Assembly: GCA_900468805.1 (NCBI GenBank)
Contig: UEIF01000023.1
Coordinates: 1 to 64,000, forward strand
DNA from: Hyphomicrobiales bacterium
Lineage (GTDB): Bacteria > Pseudomonadota > Alphaproteobacteria > Rhizobiales > Rhizobiaceae
DNA: 64,000 nucleotides
Direction: 5' to 3'
A model generated the notes under the pieces. It had not been told where the DNA came from. It worked only from the letters and a program-made list of their open reading frames with translations, and did not search any database. This document shows positions 50,269 to 60,455 of the stretch, one piece after another; positions within the stretch are counted from its first letter, which is position 1; every line of letters begins with the position of its first letter. A program made the translations under genes and the position numbers.

Positions 50269-50700
50269 TCATGCGTGCCGACGGATGGTCCGGGGCTGGG
50301 CATCAGCGGCCAAAACGAGACTGGTCGGCGGTTCTACATCCTCGTTGCCGGCAACCACGGCAGAAATATATTGCAGTGCGTTCTTCATCCCGTTGATCGT
50401 GTAGGGTTTTTCGATTGCCCCGAGAGCCCCGACGAAATCTTCGGGAAGACGCTTGATGTTTCCACTCACGAACACGAACGGTATCTCCGCTTCCGCGAGG
50501 CGCCGCCCCACGTCTATTCCAGTGGGGCCGTCCATGAGATGGATGTCGACAAACGCGAAATCCGGGCTCGAAACAGCCAGAAGATCACGAGCCTGATCGC
50601 TGTTCATCGCAACGCCAATCACGTCGTGCCCCTCCGTTTCCACTTCATTTTCCAGTTCCATGGCAAGCAGCATCTCGTCCTCGACGATCATCACCCTCAT
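50269..50700 (-). CDS. Single-domain response regulator
   Basis: A 143-residue receiver: acidic pocket VEDEM near residue 7, phosphorylation site Asp52 in DFAFVDIHLMDG, Ser/Thr switch in FVFVSGN and Lys in IEKPYT. No output domain, so it acts by protein contact or as a phosphate sink. It overlaps the LOV kinase gene by four bases (50697-50700), forming a two-gene LovK-LovR-like pair. Confidence 0.9.
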   Translation of the reverse strand: MRVMIVEDEMLLAMELENEVETEGHDVIGVAMNSDQARDLLAVSSPDFAFVDIHLMDGPTGIDVGRRLAEAEIPFVFVSGNIKRLPEDFVGALGAIEKPYTINGMKNALQYISAVVAGNEDVEPPTSLVLAADAQPRTIRRHA

Positions 50701-51839
50701 TTTTTATTCTCCTGATGGTCGTCGACAAGTAATGTCACATCGACAATAGTTTTACGGCCCTCGTTGCTTCGCACGATGTGAGCGCCAAGCTGTTGCGCCG
50801 AAGCTTCCAGAAGCAGCCGACCATAGTCCGCGCTTTCCGGGTCGGGCTGGACGGGTTCGGCAATATCCTCCACACGGATGCGGAAATGCCCGTTAAGCCG
50901 CTTGATCACAACATGGATTTCACCACCGCCGTCGCTCAAGCCGCGTCTGACCGCATCGCCTACCAATTCATTGACGATCAGCGAAAGAGGTGTCGCCTTG
51001 ACGGCCGGCACATACAGCGGCTGCAGGTCTAGGGTCAGATGAATATCGTCTCGTCCGAGCGCGCCGATGAGATCGGTGACGAGCTCACGGGCAAAATCGG
51101 AGACGTCAAATCTCGATATATCGTCAAGTGTGAACAGCTTGCGATGAACCGTGCTGAGCGCTTCCACCCGATTGAGGAGGGCCATTAGGGTTCGTCTCCG
51201 GCCCTCGTCTTTCGTTGTCCGGGCCTGCAGCTTAACGATCGAAGCCATCGTCAAAAGGTTGTTTTTTACCCGATGATCAACTTCATGGACGAGAAGTGTC
51301 TTTGCGGCGAGCGCGGCTTTAAGATCTGCGGTGTTCTTGGCTACCTCTTGCTCTGCCTGATGCCGGGCTGCTGCCAATTCGGCCTCGCGGCTCTTCACAT
51401 CGGTGAAGTCGAGCTGCGAGGCAAAGTAATAGACGATCCGACCCTCATCGTCCCAAACGGGGCTAATGAAGAGAGCGTTCCAGAACGTGCTTCCGTCCTT
51501 GCGATAGTTTAGGATGTCGACCGCAACGTCTCGACCTTCACCGACCGCCTCTCTGATGCGCGTCACCGTTGTCTTGTCTGTCTCAGGTCCCTGCAGAAGC
51601 CTGCAGTTGCTTCCAACCAATTCTTCTCTCGAGTAGCCGGTGAGCCGCTCAAAGGCGCTATTGCTGAATATGATGGGGTTATCACCCTGGTTGGGATCTG
51701 TAACGATCATCGGCATACGCGTCGCTTTAAAAGCAGCCGCGAACGGATCTTCTCGGACATGGCCCGCGACAAGCCTGTCGCCGGCGCTTTGAGCGTCGGT
51801 AAGGTATTGATCCTTTTGCCGCATAAGCCTCTCGCACAA
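50697..51839 (-). CDS. LOV-domain blue-light histidine kinase
   Basis: A 380-residue soluble kinase. Residues about 33-150 form a LOV domain with GSNCRLLQGPETD (photoactive Cys79 by homology), Asn111 and Asn121 (ILNYRKDGSTFWN) and Gln142 (FASQLDFTD), the residues that hold flavin and give the blue-light reaction. A coiled linker leads to a HisKA_2 kinase core (HEVDHRVKNNLLTMASIVKLQ, His189) with a HATPase domain (LIVNELVGDAVRRGL). It is known from related systems that such kinases control general stress response or adhesion. Paired with the receiver at 50269. Confidence 0.92.
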   Translation of the reverse strand: MCERLMRQKDQYLTDAQSAGDRLVAGHVREDPFAAAFKATRMPMIVTDPNQGDNPIIFSNSAFERLTGYSREELVGSNCRLLQGPETDKTTVTRIREAVGEGRDVAVDILNYRKDGSTFWNALFISPVWDDEGRIVYYFASQLDFTDVKSREAELAAARHQAEQEVAKNTADLKAALAAKTLLVHEVDHRVKNNLLTMASIVKLQARTTKDEGRRRTLMALLNRVEALSTVHRKLFTLDDISRFDVSDFARELVTDLIGALGRDDIHLTLDLQPLYVPAVKATPLSLIVNELVGDAVRRGLSDGGGEIHVVIKRLNGHFRIRVEDIAEPVQPDPESADYGRLLLEASAQQLGAHIVRSNEGRKTIVDVTLLVDDHQENKK

Positions 51840-52061
51840 ATTATGCAGGACCTAACGCTGTATTGAAGGTCTGGTTCCGATGGATGAGGCGCTGCTGCGT
51901 GTCGACTGCCGTCCCTTCCCTCGGGCATAGGCGCCTTCAATGCGAGTGGATTTCCCCCTGTTGAATAGGTGTGCGGAAAACTCCTGCTGATCGCGATAGA
52001 ACGCAAAGTGGCCCTGGCCGTTGCAGCGCTGTCGCCGCATCGTCCTTCGACTTGTCCGGGA

Positions 52062-55000
52062 TTATCCGGTGCTGACCGCCTCCAGTGCTTTCTTCAGCTC
52101 TTCCAATCCGTGCGGCTTGGGGAGCAAGGCGGTTCGCGTGCTGTCTGGCATTTCTGGCCCGTGGCTCGCGCCCGTCGCGAAGACAATGCCGATGTCGGGC
52201 CATCTGGTCCTGACGTAGCGGCAGAACTCCTCGCCAGACATTCCCGGCAGGCCGAGGTCGGTGATCAGAATATCTGTACCGCCCTCCGCGATCAAAGGTA
52301 GCGCTTCCTCTGCAGAACCTGCTTCCAGGACGTCGCAGCCAAGGTCGGCGAGCATGTCGGCAGTCGCCATTCGGATCAGCATATCGTCTTCAACGAGCAG
52401 GACGCGCCTTTGCCTTTTTTCCCGCGTTGCCGGCTCCGGGACTTTTCTTTTCGGATTGGGTCTGCCACCAGCAGATGTTGTCCCTCTTTCCATCTCAAGA
52501 ACCTGGCGGATCTTTCGTGCGAGCGCCTCGCGCGTGTATGGTTTCGAAAGCAGCTGTACGCCTGGGTCAAGCCTGCCGCCGTGAACGATGGAATTCTCCG
52601 TATAGCCGGAGGTGAACAACACGGCGATGCCCGGGAGCCGTTCCTTTGCTTTCCTGGTCATCTCGCTGCTCTTGAGCGGCCCGGGCATGACGACATCGGT
52701 AAACAGCATATCAATATGGATGCCGCTTTCGATGATGTTCAGCGCAGCAGTCGCGTCTGGCGCCTTCAAGACCCGGTAGCCCAGCTCTTGCAGCATCTCG
52801 ACCACTGTTGTCCGCACGCCCTCGTCGTCTTCGGCGACAAGGACCGTTTCCGGGCCGCCTTCGACGGGAATGTCGTTCGTTGAGACCTCAAGATCTTCCT
52901 GCTGCATGGAACGAGGAAGATACATCTTCACCGTCGTGCCCTGACCAAGTTCGCTGTAGATCTTCACGTGCCCGCCGCTCTGCTTGACGAAACCGTAGAC
53001 CATGGAAAGGCCAAGGCCGGTGCCTTTGCCTTCCGGCTTCGTCGAGAAGAATGGTTCGAACACCTTCTCGATCAGTTCGGGCGCCATGCCCATTCCGGTG
53101 TCGGTGACGGCGACGACGACATATTGTCCGGGCTCGACCTCCTGGTGCTGCCGCGCGTAGGCATCGTCGATATAGGCATTGCCCGCTTCGATGGTCAGCT
53201 TTCCGAAACCGTCCATTGCGTCACGCGCGTTGATGGCGAGATTAAGAAGGGCGTTCTCGATTTGCATCGGGTCGACCAGCGTATTCCACAGGCCCCCCGT
53301 AACGATGGTCTCGACCTCAATCCCCTCGCCGATGGTCCGGCGCAGCATCTCGTCCATCCCGCGGATCAGCCGGCCAGCATTGACGACCCGCGGATCGAGC
53401 GCCTGCCGGCGGCCGAAGGCGAGCAGTTGCGATGCGAGCTTGGATCCGCGATCGACGCCCGCGAGCGCGTTGGTGATCTTACGCTGCGCCCGTTCGTTTC
53501 CGACGACGTCCTTGCCAAGCAACTGCAGATTGCCTGCAATCACCTGCAGCAGATTGTTGAAGTCATGGGCGACACCGCCGGTCAGATTTCCGATCGCCTC
53601 CATCTTCTGCGCTTGCTGAAGAGCCAATTCGGTCCGGCGCAGGTTGGCGGCAGCCTCCCGCTCTTCGGTTACATCGCGGCCAACCGCATGAATGAACGCC
53701 TCATCCGGCACGGCCGTCCAGGAAATGAGCCGGTAGCCTCCATCCCGCTTCTGATAGCGGTTCTCGAAGGAGAACGTCGTCGCACCGCTGCCGAGCCTAG
53801 CGACTTGCGAAAGCGTGGCTGCCCGGTCGTCTGGATGAACAAAGTCCATGAACGAACGCCCGACCAGTTCGTCCTCTTCCCAACCGAAGATACTCTTCCA
53901 CGCCGGATTGACGGCGGTGATGTTTGCCTGGAAATCGGCAACGAGCATGATATCCGTCGACAGCCGCCACATGCGGTCGCGATCGGCGGTCCGCTCCGCC
54001 ACCCGTTGCTCCAAGGTCTCGTTTAAGGCTTCGAGCTTGGCGCGCGTCTCGCGCTGTTCCTCGATGTCCGTATTGGTTCCGATCCAGCGCACGACTTTAC
54101 CCTCGTCGTCCTTGGTCGGAACAGCCCGGGCGATGTGCCAGCGGTACCGCCCGTCTGCCCGCCGCAGCCGGAACTCCGTTTCATAGGGCTGATCGGCATC
54201 AAGAGCGGCCTGCCAACGCTCAGCTACGCCGGCACGGTCGTCCGGATGGACGATGTCGGTCCAACGGTTGTTATCGAGATCACCTTCATGAACCCCGGAA
54301 TATTCGTAGACACGCCCGTTGAACCAGTCGAGTTCTCCGTCAGGTTTGGCGGTCCAGACGTGATTGGGGATCGCCTGTGCCAGCGCCTTGAACCGCGCTT
54401 CGCTTTCCCGCAGCTCCCGCTCGGCCCGGCGCCGGTCGGTCACATCCTGAACGACTCCGACAAACCGGATCGGATTGCCGTCGCTGTCGGTCTCGAACTC
54501 GCCACGCCGGGCAATAAAGCGCTTGCGCCCATTGTCGGCGCGACGGATGCGGTACTCGACGTTCAACGGCGATGTTCCCGTGGAACGGGTGCGCGCGTTA
54601 GACCCGATCTCGCGGTCCTCCTCAACCACGAGTTCTTCCACCCGTTCGATGGAGATCTCATCGTCCTCCGGAAGCCCGTAGATCTTGCAGAATTCAGGCG
54701 TCGGATTGAGCAGATTGGTGGTGAGGTCAAGCGAGAAGACGCCGACACGGCCCGCTTCCTGCGCGCGCCGAAGCCGAGCTTCAGCTTCCTTGAGCGCTTG
54801 TGCCGCGAGGTGCTCCTCGGTCCTGTCTCGCAGCACCTTGACCAGCCCGACCGGCTTTCCCTCGGGGTCTCGAAGAGGACTGATCTCGCCGTTCGCCCAG
54901 AAGCGTGCGCCAGACTTGCGCATGTGCCATCGTTCGTGGTGGGCGGTCCCAAGCTCGAGCGCAGCGTCCATTGCCTCACGTGCCCGGTCGGATGCACGAT

Positions 55001-56057
55001 CCTCCGGCGTGAACAGCATCTCCCAATGAATGCCGACAACCTCGTCTTCCGTCCAGCCGAAGATCCGTCGTGCACCCTCGTTCCAGCGCAGGATGCGGCC
55101 GTTCAAATCAAGCGCCAGGATCGCGTAGTCGACCGCCCCGTCAAGGACCTGCCGGGTCTCGCGTTCGCTTGCCTTCAGTGCCTCCTCCGCAGCGACGCGG
55201 TCCGACACATCCGAGCCCTGCGCGAAGATGCCGACGACCTCTCTATCGGTGCTCAAGATCGGCTGATAGACCAGGTCGACATATTTCCGCTCTACGGGTG
55301 CGTCGGCAGACAGCTGAAAGTCGACCGCAAGCGCCTTGCCCTCATAGGCGATGCCTGTCCGATAGACCTCGTCGAGCCGCTCGAAATAGCCTTGCCCGCG
55401 AAGATCAGGCAGTGCATCGCGCACGGACATCCCCACCACATCGCGATGTCCGATCAGTTGCCTGTATGCTGCATTCGTCAGTTCGAAGACGTGGTCCGGG
55501 CCATGCATCAAGGCAACGAAGCCGGGAGCCTGCGCGAACATCCGACGCAGGCGCTCCTGCTCCCCGTTGCGCCACCGCTGCGCCTCCACCTTGGCGGTTG
55601 TCTCGACCACGATTGCCATCACGCCGCACGGCTTGCCATCCTCCCCGATGATCGGCGAGTAGTCGAGGTTCATGAACACCTGTTCGGGATTGCCCGATCG
55701 ATGAAGGGTCAGTTCCTGATCCTGGTAGGCCAACGTCTTGCCAGAAAGGCCGACTTTCATCACGTTATCGTTGAAGTCGGCGACTTCAGGCCACCCCTCC
55801 CGCACCTTGGAACCGAGAAGTTGCGGATGACGGGCGCCGGCGAAGACCGAGTAAGCGTCGTTGTATATCATGATCCCGTCGTCACCCCAGAGCGTCACGA
55901 TTGGCACGGGCGACTGCAGGATCGTCGTCGTCGTCATCTTGACGATCTGCGGCCATTTTGCCGGAGGACCGAGCGATGTCCTCGTCCAGTCGAAGTTCCG
56001 GATCTGGGTGGCTAGCTCGCCGTCGTGAGCGAGAAAGTCGAATGGTTGGGATGTCAT
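52062..56057 (-). CDS. Multi-PAS hybrid sensor histidine kinase with two receivers
   Basis: A 1331-residue soluble protein. Six PAS-type modules occupy about residues 20-800 (for example GSKVREGWPEVADF, WNEGARRIFGWTEDEVVG, GVHEGDLDNNRWTDIVHPDD, WKSIFGWEEDELVGRSF). The HisKA His is in GVAHDFNNLLQ near residue 828, followed by HATPase (NLAINARDAMDGFGKL). Two receivers come last, with phospho-Asp in FTDVVMPG near 1122 and ITDLGLPGMSG near 1268. Start at ATG 56057; a GTG at 56096 is possible. No neighbour tells its signal. Confidence 0.92.
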   Translation of the reverse strand: MTSQPFDFLAHDGELATQIRNFDWTRTSLGPPAKWPQIVKMTTTTILQSPVPIVTLWGDDGIMIYNDAYSVFAGARHPQLLGSKVREGWPEVADFNDNVMKVGLSGKTLAYQDQELTLHRSGNPEQVFMNLDYSPIIGEDGKPCGVMAIVVETTAKVEAQRWRNGEQERLRRMFAQAPGFVALMHGPDHVFELTNAAYRQLIGHRDVVGMSVRDALPDLRGQGYFERLDEVYRTGIAYEGKALAVDFQLSADAPVERKYVDLVYQPILSTDREVVGIFAQGSDVSDRVAAEEALKASERETRQVLDGAVDYAILALDLNGRILRWNEGARRIFGWTEDEVVGIHWEMLFTPEDRASDRAREAMDAALELGTAHHERWHMRKSGARFWANGEISPLRDPEGKPVGLVKVLRDRTEEHLAAQALKEAEARLRRAQEAGRVGVFSLDLTTNLLNPTPEFCKIYGLPEDDEISIERVEELVVEEDREIGSNARTRSTGTSPLNVEYRIRRADNGRKRFIARRGEFETDSDGNPIRFVGVVQDVTDRRRAERELRESEARFKALAQAIPNHVWTAKPDGELDWFNGRVYEYSGVHEGDLDNNRWTDIVHPDDRAGVAERWQAALDADQPYETEFRLRRADGRYRWHIARAVPTKDDEGKVVRWIGTNTDIEEQRETRAKLEALNETLEQRVAERTADRDRMWRLSTDIMLVADFQANITAVNPAWKSIFGWEEDELVGRSFMDFVHPDDRAATLSQVARLGSGATTFSFENRYQKRDGGYRLISWTAVPDEAFIHAVGRDVTEEREAAANLRRTELALQQAQKMEAIGNLTGGVAHDFNNLLQVIAGNLQLLGKDVVGNERAQRKITNALAGVDRGSKLASQLLAFGRRQALDPRVVNAGRLIRGMDEMLRRTIGEGIEVETIVTGGLWNTLVDPMQIENALLNLAINARDAMDGFGKLTIEAGNAYIDDAYARQHQEVEPGQYVVVAVTDTGMGMAPELIEKVFEPFFSTKPEGKGTGLGLSMVYGFVKQSGGHVKIYSELGQGTTVKMYLPRSMQQEDLEVSTNDIPVEGGPETVLVAEDDEGVRTTVVEMLQELGYRVLKAPDATAALNIIESGIHIDMLFTDVVMPGPLKSSEMTRKAKERLPGIAVLFTSGYTENSIVHGGRLDPGVQLLSKPYTREALARKIRQVLEMERGTTSAGGRPNPKRKVPEPATREKRQRRVLLVEDDMLIRMATADMLADLGCDVLEAGSAEEALPLIAEGGTDILITDLGLPGMSGEEFCRYVRTRWPDIGIVFATGASHGPEMPDSTRTALLPKPHGLEELKKALEAVSTG

Positions 56058-56159
56058 GGAATCCGGTTCACTGATGGTCCGGCCTATGTAGGGCACCGGT
56101 CCGATTACGGAAAGCTCCGGCAGATGAGTTTCCTTTAAGAGTTCAGAGCGTTGTTGAGG

Positions 56160-56353
56160 TCATGCAATCCAACCATCAGCATCATGGGTCGGCGGCGAAA
56201 GCAGGAAGCCGACCGCTTCATAGAAGGCTCGTGCGTCATCGGAAATCACATGTACGACTACGCCGCGAATTCCAAGGATGTCAGCGGCATTGAGCAGGCG
56301 TAAGCCCGCGTCGCGCACGAGCGCCTTACCGATACTGCACCCCCTGGCGTTAA
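56160..56353 (-). pseudogene. GNAT acetyltransferase remnant (toxin-like)
   Basis: The minus strand reads GKALVRDAGLRLLNAADILG, then VHVISDDARAFYEAVGF and ends at a stop in 56160-56162. This is the C-terminal half of a TacT-like GNAT acetyltransferase toxin. The N-terminal half is missing and there is no antitoxin; stops lie immediately upstream, so it is truncated. Confidence 0.65.
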
Positions 56354-56440
56354 GTCATTGAAAAATGATTCGTTTTAACTCGGAACAATTCGCTGCCGAA
56401 TCACTTAAATTGTTTGAGTTGCGTCCGGAGTGTCGATGTC

Positions 56441-56676
56441 ATGGCGGGTTCAAGAGCCAATTGGAAGCGCTACAGGTTGGGAGAGGTTTCCTGTCCGATG
56501 GCGCTCTATACCGCCGCATCGTCCTCCGAATGGATCGCGGTCAATACGCTGAACCGCAAGACCGGCAACAGGGTCAATCGCGAGTTTATCGACAGCGAGA
56601 CGGGCGATCCCGTCGAGCGCGAGGATCAGGTCAAAGGGTATGAGGTCGAGAACGGCCAATATGTCGTGACATCGGG
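56441..56676 (+). pseudogene. Ku-domain (NHEJ) N-terminal remnant
   Basis: The frame from 56441 reads MAGSRANWKRYRLGEVSCPM, ALYTAASSSEW, FIDSETGDPVEREDQVKGYEV and GQYVV, matching the first 75-80 residues of bacterial Ku. It then runs into unrelated sequence (from TSGRLTRHSG), so the gene is broken after the first fifth. No ligD is nearby. The rest, to 56902, holds no gene that I recognise. Confidence 0.75.
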
Positions 56677-56902
56677 GCGATTGACAAGGCATTCTGGATT
56701 GCGGTCGAGATCGACGGCGCCGTATTCGTTGGCGACCTCGCGGCCCCGATCATCATCCGTGTCGCACAGACCTGAAGACGCGCTCCGTCTTCTGTCACGA
56801 TCTTCGCGTGATGCCCGCCCATCAAGGCAATCACTGAAACCTCGCCAGAATGTGAACTACTATTAACTTGAAACACAACAGGCAAAACGCTTTATCCGAG
56901 CA

Positions 56903-57256
56903 ATGAATTCGAAGCACTTCATCTGGACAACGAGCATCGCGGCTTTGACGGCATGCTCACATATCGAGCCGCTTGAGACGCCCCTCGCCCAGTCAGCAAT
57001 CTCGCACCAGGCGCTTTTGACCGATCAAGCGGTGATCGCAGACACAGTCGGTCGCGGTGCTGTCGGTGCAACTGCGCTCGCTTGGGCCAACCCATCCACA
57101 GGCAGCGCGGGCGTTATCGAACAAATAGATGCTGGTAACGATGGACCGGACGGATGTCGCGGTTTTGTAACCAGTCGGCAATCACTCGACGGCATGACGC
57201 GCGTCGACGGCGTAGCCTGCCCGTCTGGGGATAGTTGGAAACTGGGCGGGCAATAG
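56903..57256 (+). CDS. Small surface-antigen-like lipoprotein
   Basis: A 117-residue lipoprotein: short signal with lipobox AALTACSH (Cys near residue 18). The mature part has the pattern ALAWANPSTGSAGVIEQI, GCRGFVTSRQSLDGMTRVDGVACPS, typical of the RT0821/Lpp0805 or 17-kDa antigen-type C-terminal domain found in rhizobial lipoproteins. It would be attached to the outer membrane. Probably monocistronic. Confidence 0.75.
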   Translation: MNSKHFIWTTSIAALTACSHIEPLETPLAQSAISHQALLTDQAVIADTVGRGAVGATALAWANPSTGSAGVIEQIDAGNDGPDGCRGFVTSRQSLDGMTRVDGVACPSGDSWKLGGQ

Positions 57257-57394
57257 GGTATCCTACTCCTACCCTAGCGCCTTGGATTATATCCGCTAGA
57301 ATCGCAGCGGTGGTATCTTCGCTTGAGTGCGAGGTGACCTGGCTCGGTGAGGGAGACTAAATGACTTCATCGCCCCGAAGTGAAGGATCGCGTC

Positions 57395-58279
57395 ATGTTG
57401 AATTCCAAAACATTATTCGTGGCTTCGTCTCTGACGGCATTGGCGATTGCAGCCTCCGCCTCCGGGCAAATGCCTCCGCAGCAGCCGGACTCAAGGGCCT
57501 TTAAAATTGGTTCCCTCGATTTGGTTTCCTTGCACGACGCCCAGTTCGTACTGCCGAACGACGGCAAGATCTTCGGTGTCGGCCACTCCACAGCGGAAAT
57601 TGGTGAACTACTAAAGGCAGCGGGTGCGCCCACCGATACCGTCACGCTGAGCGTGGATGCGTTGTTGGTGAAAGAGCCAAAGCACGTGATCCTGATCGAT
57701 ACTGGGGTCGGCGGAGCGCTCCAGCAGTCCCTCGCTCAGACAGGCACCAAGCCGGAAGAAGTTACCGACATTCTGATAACCCATTCGCATCCAGACCACA
57801 TCGGCGGTCTTGTTAAGGACGGGAAGCTGGCCTTCCCCAAGGCAACGATCCGCATGTCCTCGGCGGAATGGGCATTCGCCAAGAAGAACGCCCAGCTTGC
57901 GGACATCGTCAAGGTGATCGACGATAACGTGAAGACCTTCGAGCCGGGCGTGGAGGTTGTGCCACAAATAACTTCGGTCAGCTTAATGGGCCACACACCG
58001 GGCCATGTCGGCTATGAAATCGTATCCGGCAAGGGGAAGCTACTGGACATCGGAGACACGGTTCACAGCTCGATCATCTCGCTTGTAGAACCGGAATGGC
58101 CAGTTGGGTTCGACAATGACGAAAAAGGCGGCGAGAAGAACCGCATCGACACCTTGAAGAAACTAGCGAAGGACAACGAACTCGTATTCACGCCGCACTT
58201 TCCCTTCCCAGGCGTTGGTCGCATCACAGCCGACGGCGATCACTTCTCGTGGGAGCCGAGCCTCCCGGCAGCGAAGTAA
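57395..58279 (+). CDS. Exported metallo-beta-lactamase-fold hydrolase
   Basis: A 294-residue exported hydrolase: signal peptide LNSKTLFVASSLTALAIAAS ending near SASG, then the MBL fold with THSHPDHIGGL near residue 130, LMGHTPGHVGYEI near 197 and IGDTVHSSI near 220, supplying the metal ligands. Relatives are annotated as quorum-quenching lactonases or generic hydrolases. The start at 57395 follows GAAGGA; a GTG at 57380 is less likely. The actual substrate is not readable. Confidence 0.88.
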   Translation: MLNSKTLFVASSLTALAIAASASGQMPPQQPDSRAFKIGSLDLVSLHDAQFVLPNDGKIFGVGHSTAEIGELLKAAGAPTDTVTLSVDALLVKEPKHVILIDTGVGGALQQSLAQTGTKPEEVTDILITHSHPDHIGGLVKDGKLAFPKATIRMSSAEWAFAKKNAQLADIVKVIDDNVKTFEPGVEVVPQITSVSLMGHTPGHVGYEIVSGKGKLLDIGDTVHSSIISLVEPEWPVGFDNDEKGGEKNRIDTLKKLAKDNELVFTPHFPFPGVGRITADGDHFSWEPSLPAAK

Positions 58280-58704
58280 CTCGGAATTGGGGGCTTGAAT
58301 TGGATCGCGATCGCCAGCAACCAAGCCTCATCCCGGAACGCGTTAAGTGGCGAGCGTTGACTTCAGACCTGAATGCGACTGGCCATCTCGGACACGTTCG
58401 ACGGCGGAGGAAAGGATGGGTCACCTCTCTTCCGTCAACGCGTTCGGATCGACGGCGCGGATCAGGCAGTCTTCGTGGGAATTCTGGAACGGATGTCCTT
58501 GGGAGTGAATGTAACGTCCCGGAGGCAGCGAACCGGTGGCTTCAAGTGTCTTCTCGCTCGAGCCCCCGCTGCGTCCCCATTTCGAGCCTTGGACGCTTCG
58601 TACGCATGCTCGACCGCGCCTTCCGGATGATCATTTTTTCGGGCTTTGGCATTCGTATGTAACGGGTTTCTACTTCGGTCATCGCGAACCCCGCGTTACC
58701 CTGT
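58280..58704. other. Stretch without a recognisable gene
   Basis: About 425 bp. A plus-strand frame reading RVRIDGADQAVFVGILERMSL around 58440 looks protein-like and may be a decayed gene piece, but I do not recognise its family. Confidence 0.35.
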
Positions 58705-60129
58705 CTACCCGAATGAACGAACCGCCTGGATAGTCGAGCGCTGGGGCACAACGAAGATGTTCCCCCTTCCCTTTCTTTTCGCGGCGTATAGGGCCTCGTC
58801 TGCCCTCCGAAGCGCGCTAGCGCAGCTTTCGGCATTGTTTTCGGCCACATCCGCCAATCCGAACGACGCTCCGATTGTCACTTGCCCGCATGCAAGACTG
58901 TACGGGGCCGACAAGCTGGATGACAGGGTGCGGCACGAACGAACAGCCTCCTTTTCTGAAACGGACGGCATCAGGATCGCGAACTCGTCCCCACCCAAAC
59001 GGAAAACCAAATCGCCTTCGCGGGAGCCCGTTTCGAGACGCCTGGATACCTCTCTCAGCAACTCGTCGCCGGCCGCATGACCGTGTCGATCATTGACGAG
59101 TTTGAAGCCATCCAAATCGAGACACACCACCGATAATCGACCGGACCCGGACAGCCGCGCAAACTCCGTGTCGATGAGCGAACGGTTGGCAAGACCGGTC
59201 AGGAAGTCGTGGGTGGCGGCATGGCGCATTTGCCGTTCCGCATCAAGCAGCGAGGCCACGGTTCGACGTGACGACCAGACAGCGGCTGCACCACCTATAA
59301 CGAGCACGACCGCGACGGTGGCGACAAGCGGTAGTGATTGTAGGAGAAGGTCGCGTGCAGGGGTTGGCGAGCGCCATGACAGGACTTCGGTCCGGCCGTC
59401 TTCCCCCACCGCGATCTCTACGCGCGAGCGGTCAGGCGCAACCGAGCCGAGTGGGCCCACTGCGGCGGCGTCCAGAAGAAACCGGTCTCCGAGAAACGCT
59501 TGCAGGCTCCCAGCGATGGGAACGGCAGAGACAAGGACGGGCGCTCGGCTTCCGCGCGGCGTCGACGTCTTGAAATCCGGTTGGAAGAGGCTCGCAGTAA
59601 GGAGAACAGCGTCGGACCCCAGCACCTCGATCTTGCTGAAAGCAATGGGATCTGGAATACCAGCCTTTTTCGGTGCCTTTTCCTCCGCTCGCACCTTATC
59701 CACGAGGGCGCGCGCGCCAGTCACCACGGATTTGGATCCACGGGCGAAAAACGGCCTTTCAGCAACCTCGTCGGCGATTTTCGAGTAGATGATACGATCC
59801 TCTGGATCGAGAATGGCAGCAAATCGCGTCCGGGATGTTCCGATCAGGGAGGCGCCAATGTTGCGGTCCGCCCACTCTGCGTCGAAGCTGTTGTCGATCC
59901 TCGCGATCGACTCGTCCCAGATCGTCCAGGCTGTAAGGGCAAACTCAACGTCGGAAACCCAAATCGAGATGTTTCGTTTGACGAGCGTTTCCTCGCGATT
60001 TCTAATCTTCGCGTCGAGTTGGGCCACTCCGAAATACGGTATGGCCGCAAGCCCTGCGATCAGCAGAGCAATCGCGATTATCGCGGGACCGACCAGCTTG
60101 AAATGTGTGAAGCGTGTAGCCACGGCCAT
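58705..60129 (-). CDS. Diguanylate cyclase with CHASE4-type sensor
   Basis: A 474-residue membrane protein. Transmembrane helix 1 (about 12-35) and helix 2 (about 265-287) flank a periplasmic domain with a CHASE4-like pattern (VEFALTAWTIWDESIARID, AAILDPEDRIIYS). The cytoplasmic GGDEF domain has the active site RLGGDEFAI near residue 376 and the upstream inhibitory RxxD (REGD), so it should make cyclic di-GMP and be product-inhibited. The signature segment DFLTGLANRSL precedes it. No EAL domain. Confidence 0.92.
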   Translation of the reverse strand: MAVATRFTHFKLVGPAIIAIALLIAGLAAIPYFGVAQLDAKIRNREETLVKRNISIWVSDVEFALTAWTIWDESIARIDNSFDAEWADRNIGASLIGTSRTRFAAILDPEDRIIYSKIADEVAERPFFARGSKSVVTGARALVDKVRAEEKAPKKAGIPDPIAFSKIEVLGSDAVLLTASLFQPDFKTSTPRGSRAPVLVSAVPIAGSLQAFLGDRFLLDAAAVGPLGSVAPDRSRVEIAVGEDGRTEVLSWRSPTPARDLLLQSLPLVATVAVVLVIGGAAAVWSSRRTVASLLDAERQMRHAATHDFLTGLANRSLIDTEFARLSGSGRLSVVCLDLDGFKLVNDRHGHAAGDELLREVSRRLETGSREGDLVFRLGGDEFAILMPSVSEKEAVRSCRTLSSSLSAPYSLACGQVTIGASFGLADVAENNAESCASALRRADEALYAAKRKGRGNIFVVPQRSTIQAVRSFG

Positions 60130-60455
60130 CTTTCTCTCTATGCGTGGCGCACACCGTTGCGTCTTCGCGTTACTTCCGCGTTATCGACAATACGCAATCT
60201 GCCTGAGCGGTTAACACGCCATGTATATTGCCCAAGGTTGGGACAACGAGGGTTTAGTACCACGCGACGGATCAGCGTAATTGCCTCTCTAGCTTGATCC
60301 TCCTAAGCGAAAAGTGTGGTCCCAAACTGCGTACAGCGACCGTCGGGTCTTCGTGAAGCTTCACGTTTCGACATGATCCGTCACTTTAAATGACTTTCCA
60401 TCGAGAACGGTTGTGTTCAATTACCCATTATCGACTATTGGAGCGGTTACTCGAC
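60130..60455. other. Promoter-containing gap
   Basis: About 325 bp between divergent genes (diguanylate cyclase and the FabMG-type gene). No gene seen; promoters for both flanking genes must lie here. Confidence 0.4.

Noticed and set aside
54135..56015. A 626-codon open frame on the plus strand
   Set aside because: It is the antisense shadow of the multi-PAS hybrid kinase, whose PAS, kinase and receiver motifs are unmistakable on the minus strand.
58337..58364. EcfG-type promoter candidate (GGAAC ... CGTT)
   Set aside because: The spacer is 15 nt rather than 16-17 and no gene starts at a suitable distance.
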